From JAEDES01 sp964616405 (GTDB taxonomy: Bacteria > Bacillota_I > Bacilli_A > RF39 > UBA660), in contig CAZTRE010000002.1 in NCBI GenBank assembly GCA_964616405.1, positions 3,756 through 67,755 on the forward strand: DNA of 64,000 bases, given 5' to 3'. Shown here piece after piece: positions 49,502-58,304 of the stretch. Under the pieces are notes generated by a model. It was not told the DNA's origin. It saw only the letters and a list, made by a program, of their open reading frames with translations, and made no database searches. Numbering within the stretch: position 1 is the stretch's first letter; every line of letters starts with the position of its first letter. Position numbers and translations under genes: made by a program.

Positions 49502-51617
49502 AAACTTTTCCTTTAGCTTGAGCATATTCTCCGACTTTAGTAGCGATCTTGCCATCTAAATCTGCTTCTATTTGCTGTAATCTTACAAATTTATCATATA
49601 GTTCTACCGCTTGTTTTAATTTTTTGTTTTTTGTTTCGATTCGCTCTTCCATTGCAATGCATTCATCAGAGATATCTTTTATAAAATCATCCAATGTTTG
49701 ATCGTCGCTTGTTGCGAGTTTGGTAATGATAGGATCTGGTTGTTGAGTTTCAGTAGGAACAGATGCTATTACTGGTTTTTTGTTGCTTGAACCATTTTCT
49801 ATTGAGGCTTGATCTTTCTTAGAGATCCATCTTCTTAATTTTGGAATGATAGTACTATATATTTTCGAGTATTCGTCTTTAGGAATCGGTATTTCTGTTA
49901 CCAAGCCATATCCATCAGTAAACCGTTGTTGCAATAAACTAAACTCTTCTGGGGATAGTCGTGGGGCTAACGTTTTTGTAAACTCCTCTTCTGTAATATT
50001 TAAAGACGTAAGCAAGTCTTGTTTTGATTTTCTCATATTTATTTCTCCTTCTTTTTGTAATCTTTTAAGTTCTTTTTTATGATTGTATTTTGGATCAGCG
50101 ACTTTTTCTCGTAAAGCTCGTAAGGTTTGAATGGCCTTGTCTGGGTCATCTGTATATTGAGCATATTGTTCTATTTTTGAAGATTTGATTATTTTTCTGA
50201 AAGCCAGTTTTTCATGTTGGTTTATAGCTTGGCGACTTACTCCATAGCGTTTCGCGATAGTCTCCAATGATAATGGTGAATCCTGTCCCACCCCATAGCG
50301 GAGGAGCATTATTTCCATTTGCATTGGCGTTAGCCCAACTTCTGTTAAAATTTTGATTATTTCATGCGCGTTTATTTCTTCTATTATTTTATCATACTCG
50401 GAATCACTATCCATAACAATAAAATTTTCCAGTTCAGTATCAGAATCATCATTTACCTTTCTATTAATGCTGACAGGTTCAAGTGATGCATATAATAAAT
50501 CGAGCACTCTTTTTTCACTTATACCAACTAGTTGTGCTATTTCTGTAATGTTTGGTTCTCGTTTATTTTCATCAAAGAACTTTTCCTTAACTTTATTTAT
50601 TTTCCTAATTTCGCCTTGAGCATGAACTGGTATTCGAACATTTCTCCCCGTATCTTCAACAGAACGATTTATTGATTGCCAAATCCAATAATATGCATAG
50701 GTGGAAAATTTAGTTTCTCTAGAACAATCAAATCTTTCAATGGCTGTCATTAAACCTAAGGTTCCTTCTTGAAAGAGATCCTCTAAAGGTAAACCTCTGC
50801 CTCGAAATTTTTTAGCAATACTTATAACTAATCTTAAATTACTATTAATTAATAAGTCTTGCGCAGATTTGTTGCCTGTATGAGCTTTTTCTAGGAGTTC
50901 ATAAGTCTTATCTTTATCTAATAATGGATGAGAACCTGCTAATTTGAAGAAGCATTTTACACTATCAGGAATATAGTTTTTATCTTCTTGGTAAGAGGTA
51001 TCTTCTTCAAAGCCGTCGCCCTTCCCTTCAATTTGAAGAAGATCTTGTTGTGCTTCTAAGAATTCTTTTTCAATATCTTCATCATCTATATCAGTTAGAA
51101 TTCCTTGTTGCATACAATAGGCTTGAAGAAAATTTTCTGTTTCCTCATCATATTCGGATATATCTCCTTTAGAAATCCTTTTTTGATCTTTATTATAAAT
51201 TGCGGTTAAAGACTCTTTTAAGGGTTCAGCATCAGAGATTAAAGTCATTATTTCTTCAGGAGATAATGTATAATCAACAGCACTTAAAAATGAATTTAAT
51301 TTATCCAGTGAATCAAGGGCTTTATTGTAGGTAGTTTTGATTGGAAAGGTTTCCTTTATATAATTTTTTATAATCGTAATATCTCCAGTTGCTAGTTTTT
51401 CTTTTATAAAAGTATGAATTGCGTCAATTACTTTTGGTTTAAAAAATTCTATAGGACTTTTTAAATTATCTTCATCATAATGATTATCTTCTAAACATGA
51501 TATAACAATTTGCTCATATGATGATTCAGATAATCCAGCAAATGAATATAAATTAAATATTTTATCAAATGTTGGTTTTAGTTGATCGTAATAGTTATAG
51601 TCAGCTAAATTGTTCAT
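49488..51617 (-). CDS. Sigma-70 family RNA polymerase sigma factor with long N- and C-terminal extensions
   Basis: 709 residues from the ATG at 51617 (MNNLADYNYYDQL), after AAGTGATCATA. The sigma core spans about 218-478. Region 1.2-like KTYELLEKAHTGNKSA and region 2 (NLRLVISIAKKFRGRGLPLEDLFQEG, FSTYAYYWIWQSINRSVED) come first, then region 3 with RIPVHAQGEIRKINKV, and region 4 with PMQMEIMLLRYGVG and the helix-turn-helix LSLETIAKRYGVSRQAINQHE. The 215-residue N-terminal part (helical, acidic) and the 230-residue C-terminal part (RALREKVADPKYNHKKELKRL... to a coiled coil) match no sigma domain. It resembles RpoD in the core but is much longer than usual; it could be the housekeeping factor only if no other rpoD exists. 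Confidence 0.85.
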   Translation of the reverse strand: MNNLADYNYYDQLKPTFDKIFNLYSFAGLSESSYEQIVISCLEDNHYDEDNLKSPIEFFKPKVIDAIHTFIKEKLATGDITIIKNYIKETFPIKTTYNKALDSLDKLNSFLSAVDYTLSPEEIMTLISDAEPLKESLTAIYNKDQKRISKGDISEYDEETENFLQAYCMQQGILTDIDDEDIEKEFLEAQQDLLQIEGKGDGFEEDTSYQEDKNYIPDSVKCFFKLAGSHPLLDKDKTYELLEKAHTGNKSAQDLLINSNLRLVISIAKKFRGRGLPLEDLFQEGTLGLMTAIERFDCSRETKFSTYAYYWIWQSINRSVEDTGRNVRIPVHAQGEIRKINKVKEKFFDENKREPNITEIAQLVGISEKRVLDLLYASLEPVSINRKVNDDSDTELENFIVMDSDSEYDKIIEEINAHEIIKILTEVGLTPMQMEIMLLRYGVGQDSPLSLETIAKRYGVSRQAINQHEKLAFRKIIKSSKIEQYAQYTDDPDKAIQTLRALREKVADPKYNHKKELKRLQKEGEINMRKSKQDLLTSLNITEEEFTKTLAPRLSPEEFSLLQQRFTDGYGLVTEIPIPKDEYSKIYSTIIPKLRRWISKKDQASIENGSSNKKPVIASVPTETQQPDPIITKLATSDDQTLDDFIKDISDECIAMEERIETKNKKLKQAVELYDKFVRLQQIEADLDGKIATKVGEYAQAKGKVYGKK

Positions 51618-51685
51618 TATGATCACTTGCCTTTTTAAACATATATTTATACTAACAAATTTTTATAATTCGTTCAAGAATTTTA

Positions 51686-52135
51686 TTAAATAAGTTGTTT
51701 TAGTAATTCGTCTGTTCCATAATCTAACTCTTGGTATGTTTGATTGAAATCTCCAGTATACCAAGGATCAGCTATATCCTTTTTTAAAGGAGTTTTATCT
51801 AATAATCTAAATATTTTATCTGAAGATGTTGTATTAAAAATATGATTAGTATTTATAACGTTGTTTTTGTCCATACAAATAAAATAATCATATTTTGTAT
51901 AGTCTGCTTCTTCTAAGCGAGTGGCCTGATGAGGCTCAAAAGGAATGTTTTCTGTTTGGAGTTTTCTTTTTGCAGGTGGATACATATCATCTCCTGCTGT
52001 TTCATAAGAAGTAGCACGTGAGGTAATCAAGAACTCCTGTTCTTTGCCTTTAATACGTAATTTATTTTTCATTATATATTCTGCCATTGGAGATCTACAA
52101 ATATTTCCTAGACAGACAAAACATATTTTTTTCAT
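51686..52135 (-). CDS. Low-molecular-weight protein tyrosine phosphatase
   Basis: 149 residues. The P-loop is at the N-terminus (ICFVCLGNICRSPMAEYIM: nucleophile Cys, Arg), and the general-acid loop is ADPWYTGDF. TRLEEADYTKYDYFICMD is also typical. It dephosphorylates phosphotyrosine or related substrates; in Firmicutes these often regulate polysaccharide synthesis or arginine-phosphate signalling. It lies 40 bp after addA with AAAAGGAGCAAAA before the ATG and is probably in the addBA transcript. Confidence 0.93.
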   Translation of the reverse strand: MKKICFVCLGNICRSPMAEYIMKNKLRIKGKEQEFLITSRATSYETAGDDMYPPAKRKLQTENIPFEPHQATRLEEADYTKYDYFICMDKNNVINTNHIFNTTSSDKIFRLLDKTPLKKDIADPWYTGDFNQTYQELDYGTDELLKQLI

Positions 52136-52174
52136 TTTTGCTCCTTTTCATAATAAATGTAAATTATTTAATTA

Positions 52175-55100
52175 TTATTCTATAACTTCTCTAAACTCAT
52201 TATCGATAATTGAATATAAATAACATCTTACTATCTTGTTAGTTTTTTCTTTTATAAATTTGCGATAACCATTTAATTGATTATCATAAGCTGAATCTGA
52301 AATGTTTTTTAATTTATAATCGATGATAATAATTTCATTGTCGTTTTCTATTAATAAGTCAATTATTCCGTGAGAATAAGTATTGTTTTCTAAATAAGTA
52401 AATTCATATTCTTTATACATATTAGAAGAAATATTCTCCATAATTAATGGTGTGTTTAAAAATAGTTCTATTCTTTCCTTAATTGGAGAAGATAAAAGAC
52501 TTAATGCTTTCGTTGGATTCTTAAAATCAAGTTGTTCTAGAATTTCATGGACCTTAGTACCAAAATCCATCGTATCTTGCTCTTCTTTAGTAATCAAGTG
52601 AAGGGTTTCTTTAGAGTAATGCATCTCTTCAATGGTGTCTTCATTATACAATAATTCTTCTACTTTTAGAGACACTGTTTCGTCTTTTAATTCGGTCTCT
52701 TCAGTCTTGGATGTTGAATTTTGATAGTCATGGGTTAACTTAATATCCGTTTTTATTTCAAATGGTAAAAGTACAGAAAAAATACTTTTGATAATGGATA
52801 AGAAACTATTGTATTTACTACGTTCATATGATGGGACAAGATCAAAAACTTCAGCTGTTTCTTCTTGTTCTGGCATAACGATGATCATTTTTTCTTTAGC
52901 TCTAGTAAGGGCAACATATAGAAGTCTAATTTTTTCAGAAATTTCTTCTTTTTTGGTGGCTGATTTTAAAAGAGTTTTTAAAATAGTATCTTTAAACGAT
53001 TCTTCAACCTTTTGAACTATTAAGCCATATTTATTATCGTAGATAATTCTCTCTTTTAACTCCATCATATTGAACTTTCCAGAGAAGCCAGCAAAATAGC
53101 AAATTGGGAATTCAAGTCCTTTGGATTTGTGAATAGTCATGATTTTACAACTATTAGAGCTGGCTGTGTTCACTGAAAATTTCAAATCATAGTCTGCGGC
53201 AAATATCTCTTCTAAGTAAGAAGCAAAGTCATAAATAGTATTACCATTTAGCTCAAAGTCTTTAATTAAATTGTAAAAATATTCAGTACGAATTCTAAAT
53301 GATTTAACATTCCCTATAGTTAGAAGTTTTTCATCGTAATCAAATTCATCTAAGATGTAGTATAAAAATTCTGATGGAGACATTAAATCAATATTTTCGA
53401 TGACCTTTAAACATTTTTTATAAAGTGGCGTTTCAAAATAGTTTGAATTTATATGAATGTCGAATAATTCTTCGTCAGTTATTTTGAATAAATAACTTCT
53501 AGAAATAGATGTAAAACTATATTTAAATGTTTCATCAAAACGTTTTTCCTTAATACAAATTAGCAAATCTAATAAGTTTTTAATTACTAAAATATCTTGA
53601 TCTTTGCGTAGGGCTTCATCTTTTATGATGGTTAAAGGAATATGAAGGTACTCAAAGATTTTTTTATATAAATCAAAATCTTTACTTTTATCTAGTAAAA
53701 TTACAAAGTCTTTATATTCGATATTGCGAAGAATGCCACTGTCTTTATCAAATACTTGAAATTTATTGGTTATTTTATCTATGATGTCGTTACCAATTAT
53801 AAAAGCTTCTTGTTCTTCTTTAGTAAATGGTTTTGGAACACTCTTATATGTTAAAACATCTAAATTATAGTTTTGATTTGTATAGCCTTGTTCTAGGTAG
53901 GAATTATTTCCAAAAACCATACGATGGGATGCTTTGTAGTCAGCTCCGCCTATTTCATCATCCATGAATAAGTCAAATAGTAAATTTATATTATCAAGAA
54001 CTTCTTTTCTAGAACGGAAATTTTTTACTAAGTCAATTTTGATACCACCATCTGTATCACGATATGCATCATATTTATTTTTAAAGATGTATGGATTGGC
54101 ATTTCGAAACCGATAAATTGATTGTTTAATATCGCCTACCATATAAACATTGTTGTTGGAAATAAGTGAAATAAACTTTTCTTGAGTATCAGAGGTATCT
54201 TGATATTCATCAACTAATATTTCGTTAAAAGCATCTGTTAGTTCTTGTCTAATATCAGGATAGTCATCAACTACTTTAATGGCTAATCTTGAAATATCAG
54301 TAAAGTTATATAGTTCATGCTCTTGTTTATAATTAGTTAATAAAGTATCTAATTCTTTAATAATGTCAATTATCATTTGAACGTTATCTTTTGTAGAAAG
54401 AATTTCTTCTTTCATTTCATCAGTTGTTTCATAGATGGCAAGAGATTTTATTTCTTTAATTTGTTCACTGATAGTTTCCTTTATCTTTTTTCCTTCTTCG
54501 GCACTGCCACGAGGAGCAGGTTTAAGTTTAAAATCAAGAGAGGAAACTATCTCTTCATAGGTTGTGGCATGAAGTAATTTATATAAAGCTTCTTCAATGC
54601 TAGCTACATAGTCCCCATCAAAATAATCATTTAAACTAGTAAGTAAATTTTTAATACTTTGACGATTTTGATCTATCAAATCTATATATTCTTGGATATA
54701 ACTATTAATTTTTTCTTCAGTAAATTCTACTGTAAAATAATTAGCTAAATATATTTCTTTATCATATTTTAATTCAATCTTTTTATAGGCATTTAAAATA
54801 TATTTTTTTAATTCTTTATCATCTTTTAAACAGAAATTATTAATAAGTTTCGTAAAGTTTTTAGTAGGCGAAAGATAATTTTTCTCCATTATCTCATCTA
54901 GAAGACGATTCTTTTCAATATCAATGACTACGTCATCAGTTATAGAAATAGTATTAGTAACATTTAGTTTGGTGTGGTACTTTTTAACGATTGATAATGC
55001 AAAAGAATCGAAGGTTGTGATGTAAGCGCTGTCAATTAAAGTAGCCTCTTCTTCGAGTCCGGAAGTTTTATTGATAGCTTTGCGGATACGTTCTTTCATT

Positions 55101-55285
55101 TCTGCGGCAGCGGCATTAGTAAAAGTTAAAACTAAAAGTTCGTTAATGTGAATCCCACTTTTTAGTTTACGAAGAACTCGTTCAGTAAGGACCGCGGTTT
55201 TTCCAGAACCAGCACCGGCAGAAACAATAATATTTTTGCCTTCTAAGTTGATGGCATCTTGTTGCTCCTTAGTCCAATTTGGCAT
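52175..55285 (-). CDS. addA: ATP-dependent helicase/nuclease subunit AddA
   Basis: 1036 residues. UvrD-type motor: Walker A IIVSAGAGSGKTAVLTERVLRKL, motif II DEYQDTSDTQEKF, motif III GDIKQSIYRFRNANP, motif V IHKSKGLEFPICY and motif VI LLYVALTRAKEKMI. The C-terminal RecB-type nuclease shows GTKVHEILEQLDF, SHGIIDLLIEN and IIIIDYKLKNIS. With AddB it resects double-strand breaks for recombination. Its ATG overlaps the addB stop (TAATG at 55283-55287). Confidence 0.95.
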   Translation of the reverse strand: MPNWTKEQQDAINLEGKNIIVSAGAGSGKTAVLTERVLRKLKSGIHINELLVLTFTNAAAAEMKERIRKAINKTSGLEEEATLIDSAYITTFDSFALSIVKKYHTKLNVTNTISITDDVVIDIEKNRLLDEIMEKNYLSPTKNFTKLINNFCLKDDKELKKYILNAYKKIELKYDKEIYLANYFTVEFTEEKINSYIQEYIDLIDQNRQSIKNLLTSLNDYFDGDYVASIEEALYKLLHATTYEEIVSSLDFKLKPAPRGSAEEGKKIKETISEQIKEIKSLAIYETTDEMKEEILSTKDNVQMIIDIIKELDTLLTNYKQEHELYNFTDISRLAIKVVDDYPDIRQELTDAFNEILVDEYQDTSDTQEKFISLISNNNVYMVGDIKQSIYRFRNANPYIFKNKYDAYRDTDGGIKIDLVKNFRSRKEVLDNINLLFDLFMDDEIGGADYKASHRMVFGNNSYLEQGYTNQNYNLDVLTYKSVPKPFTKEEQEAFIIGNDIIDKITNKFQVFDKDSGILRNIEYKDFVILLDKSKDFDLYKKIFEYLHIPLTIIKDEALRKDQDILVIKNLLDLLICIKEKRFDETFKYSFTSISRSYLFKITDEELFDIHINSNYFETPLYKKCLKVIENIDLMSPSEFLYYILDEFDYDEKLLTIGNVKSFRIRTEYFYNLIKDFELNGNTIYDFASYLEEIFAADYDLKFSVNTASSNSCKIMTIHKSKGLEFPICYFAGFSGKFNMMELKERIIYDNKYGLIVQKVEESFKDTILKTLLKSATKKEEISEKIRLLYVALTRAKEKMIIVMPEQEETAEVFDLVPSYERSKYNSFLSIIKSIFSVLLPFEIKTDIKLTHDYQNSTSKTEETELKDETVSLKVEELLYNEDTIEEMHYSKETLHLITKEEQDTMDFGTKVHEILEQLDFKNPTKALSLLSSPIKERIELFLNTPLIMENISSNMYKEYEFTYLENNTYSHGIIDLLIENDNEIIIIDYKLKNISDSAYDNQLNGYRKFIKEKTNKIVRCYLYSIIDNEFREVIE

Positions 55286-57612
55286 TATAAATCACCTCCT
55301 AAAAACGATAAATCATCTACTTTATCTAAGTATTTTTGATCTTTTTCTTTCATAAAACATAAGTCTTTAAAATTACAAAATTCGCAAGCAATATTTTTTC
55401 CAGCATAAACTTTTGGGTTAATGTCAAAGTTAGCCGCTAATATTTCATCTGTCTTAGTTGAAATGTGATTTTTGGTATAAGTTATTAACTCATATAATAA
55501 GTCATTGGATATTGTTTTGACATAGGTTCCAAAGCCCTTTTCCTCAGTATAAGACATGCCTTTTATATATTCACTTTTTTCAAAAGTTGAATCGAATCTA
55601 GCAAGTAATGATGTATCAGAAGTCGCATAACCTTGAAGCATAAGGTTTTCTTTGTATATTGCCTCTTTATTTTTCTTAGGAGACCAAGTTGGATAATTGA
55701 AAAGAATATGTTGATAAAAAATCCCTGTAAAAATTGGGTTAGCAAAGACTTTAGAATAATGAATTAAATATAAATAAACAGGTAGTTGCATATGAAGACC
55801 ATATTTCATTGGTTCAATATGCGTATCAATGAAACCAGTTTTGTAGTCAACTATTGTAAAATAAGTATCTTCTATTTTTTTATAGTACATTATCTTATCA
55901 ATAGTGCCAGTAAAGATTACGGAAACATTTTTGTCTAACTCGATATCTATTTTCTTTTCATATAATGCGTCATTATACCCAGTTAAAAGTTCTCGTTCTT
56001 TTAAGGTTTCAATTAAATGTAATAGGTCTTGTTTGATACGATGCAATAGTAGTTTTTCTTTTAGAGATAGATCTCTTGTTTCTAAGTAAGTATGATATTC
56101 TTTTTCAAAGTCAAAGTTAGTCTTTTGGTATAGTTGTAAAATTCGGTGGTACATGGAACCAATAAAGGCAGCGAAGGAATCTTCGTATTTATCTAATTTT
56201 AAAACATATTTTATGTAATACTTAAAAGCACATTCATTATAAGCATTAAGAGATGTATAGGATAACTTTAATGGATATGGTAAGTTAGTTAAATATGTAT
56301 CGCTATTAATACCAGTAAAGGTATTAGAATATGTATTATAAGGAATTTTATATGATGAGTATAGAGTCATTAAGAATTCGTCTTTTTCGCCATATAAATG
56401 ATATTGATCGAGTTTTTCTGCTAAACGAAGCTGGTTGTATATATTTGAACTAGTAAATAAGTCTTTTGGAGGGTTAATTATTTCTAGGTTTAGTTCAGTT
56501 ATTAAATTTGATTTATAAAAACTACTAAATGGAGAAGATAATTTGTATGATAAATATAAATTGTCTATCTGGCTTAATAAATAAATTAAAGTTTCTTTAT
56601 TACGTTTATTCTTGTAAGCTGTATTATAAAGCAATACTTCATCTTTAATGGAATCACTAATATAATCAATATCTTTTTCCATTTTTGGAAAAATATCTTG
56701 ATTGAAACCTAGAACGAATACATACTCATCACTTGAAAAGGTTTCTTCATAAATATCTTTTATGGAAATGGCATTTTGCACTTTTTTTGGAGAAATTGTT
56801 TTACGTTTTAATTTATCAATTAATATTTGTTTATAGGCCAAGGTTTTCGGATCTAGGGATGAAAGGTCTGCTAAAATATTAATGAGTTTACGATTAATTG
56901 GAGCCTTATTTTTGTCTTCTAAATCTAATTTATTAGTCTCTAAAAAATCTTTAACTACTTTAGTTCCATAAATAGAATTATGCATATCTAAATTGATTGG
57001 AATATTATAATAAGAAAAGAGTTTTTTTATTGTATAGAAGTAGTCACTTGAAACATTCGTTAGATAAATTTTTTTTATATCTATCCCTTTTTTTAGTAAT
57101 TCTATTATTTTTAAGCAGACATAATTCACTTCGTCTTCTAAGGTATTACACTCTACTACTGGAGTATTTAATGTAGATGAAGGTATTTCTAATTTCGTAT
57201 TAAGTATTTTTTCTTCATACTTTTCTAAATCATAATAGTTTCTGACAATTATTTTTTTATTCTTTATATAATCTTTGAAGAAAGCATTCTCTATTAAAAA
57301 ATTATTTTCTTTTAGTTCCATTTTTAAGTCTTTTAAGAATTTTAATTTTGGGCTTTTATAATCCTTAGACTCATCTATAACATAAAGATTTTTTAAATAG
57401 ACTTTGGCAACATCTAAATTATAATTATATTTAGTTAAAAGATAATATAAGGCTTTTTCATCGTAGGTATACAAATAATTCTTCTTATATTCTTCTTTAG
57501 TCATAAATTTTATGTTATATAAATTTTTGTCTTTACTTAAAGTATCTAAAATTTTTATTTTTTCTGTATTAGGACAAATAATTAGTAAGTTTTCATCTTT
57601 ATATTCATTCAT
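55285..57612 (-). CDS. addB: ATP-dependent nuclease subunit AddB (iron-sulfur nuclease domain)
   Basis: 775 residues from the ATG at 57612 (MNEYKDENLLIICPNTEK); the GTG at 57621 is part of the site GAAGGTGA. It is shorter than Bacillus AddB (about 1160), as in reduced AddB/RexB forms. The N-terminal ATPase-like part has no clear Walker A. The C-terminal PD-(D/E)XK nuclease shows LSYTSLNAYNECAFKYYIKYVL (first cluster cysteine), VIFTGTIDKI, TIVDYKTGF and the cysteine triad CEFCNFKDLC. It pairs with AddA. Its 5' end lies in a 55-bp segment duplicated across a false gap. Confidence 0.88.
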   Translation of the reverse strand: MNEYKDENLLIICPNTEKIKILDTLSKDKNLYNIKFMTKEEYKKNYLYTYDEKALYYLLTKYNYNLDVAKVYLKNLYVIDESKDYKSPKLKFLKDLKMELKENNFLIENAFFKDYIKNKKIIVRNYYDLEKYEEKILNTKLEIPSSTLNTPVVECNTLEDEVNYVCLKIIELLKKGIDIKKIYLTNVSSDYFYTIKKLFSYYNIPINLDMHNSIYGTKVVKDFLETNKLDLEDKNKAPINRKLINILADLSSLDPKTLAYKQILIDKLKRKTISPKKVQNAISIKDIYEETFSSDEYVFVLGFNQDIFPKMEKDIDYISDSIKDEVLLYNTAYKNKRNKETLIYLLSQIDNLYLSYKLSSPFSSFYKSNLITELNLEIINPPKDLFTSSNIYNQLRLAEKLDQYHLYGEKDEFLMTLYSSYKIPYNTYSNTFTGINSDTYLTNLPYPLKLSYTSLNAYNECAFKYYIKYVLKLDKYEDSFAAFIGSMYHRILQLYQKTNFDFEKEYHTYLETRDLSLKEKLLLHRIKQDLLHLIETLKERELLTGYNDALYEKKIDIELDKNVSVIFTGTIDKIMYYKKIEDTYFTIVDYKTGFIDTHIEPMKYGLHMQLPVYLYLIHYSKVFANPIFTGIFYQHILFNYPTWSPKKNKEAIYKENLMLQGYATSDTSLLARFDSTFEKSEYIKGMSYTEEKGFGTYVKTISNDLLYELITYTKNHISTKTDEILAANFDINPKVYAGKNIACEFCNFKDLCFMKEKDQKYLDKVDDLSFLGGDL

Positions 57613-57807
57613 ATGGTTCACCTTCTTTTATTATATAATTTTTTAACACTTGNNNNNNNNNNNNNNNNNNNNNNNNNNNNNNNNNNNNNNNNNNNNNNNN
57701 NNNNNNNNNNNNNNNNNNNNNNNNNNNNNNNNNNNNNNNNNNNNNNNNNNNNTTTATATTCATTCATATGGTTCACCTTCTTTTATTATATAATTTTTTA
57801 ACACTTG
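57598..57807. other. False scaffold gap upstream of addB: 100 N flanked by identical 55-bp copies
   Basis: Ns fill 57653-57752. Bases 57598-57652 and 57753-57807 are identical over 55 bp and include the addB start and ribosome site. Only the copy at 57598-57652 is joined to the gene; the other is an overlap artefact. Confidence 0.9.
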
Positions 57808-57824
57808 GAACAAGTCAAAAAGAA

Positions 57825-57847
57825 AACGAGTATCGCTGATACTCGTT
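57825..57847 (-). terminator. Strong terminator of the first pilin-like operon
   Basis: A perfect 10-bp stem (AACGAGTATC-GCT-GATACTCGTT) followed by TTCTTTTTG on the minus strand. A 13-bp direct repeat (ATAGCTATATTAT, 57848-57873) lies next to it. Confidence 0.9.
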
Positions 57848-57911
57848 ATAGCTATATTATATAGCTATATTATTATATTGTTTTAGATAAATAATTTATT
57901 AAAATTATAAA

Positions 57912-58286
57912 TTATGATTCCGCCTGAAACCCATCTGATGCCTCAATTGGCTTAGTTATTTTGGAAGTGGATTTATTAGGATCCCACTTCTTTAAGACTT
58001 CAATTTCTATAGAAATATCTTCAACTGATGTGCCATCTTCTTGAGATTTTACATTTGCAATAATAACATCTTTTTGTAAAGCAAGATCAATTATGTAATT
58101 TGTCGTAGTGTAATGATACTCATTTCCAATATAGACCATTGCTTTTTCATAAAGCTCTTCTTCTGATATTTCGTTTGATGGTGTTGGACTAATTTCTTCT
58201 TTACGAATTGTAAAAAATATGGCGATGCTAATCATAATTAAACCAATAACAACAAGTATTATTGACAATATTTTCTTTTTTTTCAT
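57912..58286 (-). CDS. Small membrane-anchored extracytoplasmic protein
   Basis: 124 residues. The N-terminal anchor is KKKKILSIILVVIGLIMISIAIFFTI, then a proline/serine linker and a small mixed domain (ELYEKAMVYIGNEYHYTTTNYIIDLALQKDVIIANVKSQEDG) of about 90 residues. No family is recognised. It follows the 670-residue pilin-like gene by 18 bp. The other giant pilin gene also has a small anchored partner, so the pairing looks deliberate. Confidence 0.7.
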   Translation of the reverse strand: MKKKKILSIILVVIGLIMISIAIFFTIRKEEISPTPSNEISEEELYEKAMVYIGNEYHYTTTNYIIDLALQKDVIIANVKSQEDGTSVEDISIEIEVLKKWDPNKSTSKITKPIEASDGFQAES

Positions 58287-58304
58287 ATTGGGTTCCTTTC
58301 ATAT

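Noticed and set aside
57613..57801. Plus-strand reading frame spanning the second N gap
   Set aside because: It is mostly Ns between two copies of the same 55 bp.
57848..57873. Direct repeat of ATAGCTATATTAT, two copies
   Set aside because: Two short AT-only copies next to a terminator. There is no third copy or spacer pattern, so it is neither a CRISPR nor a clear binding array.
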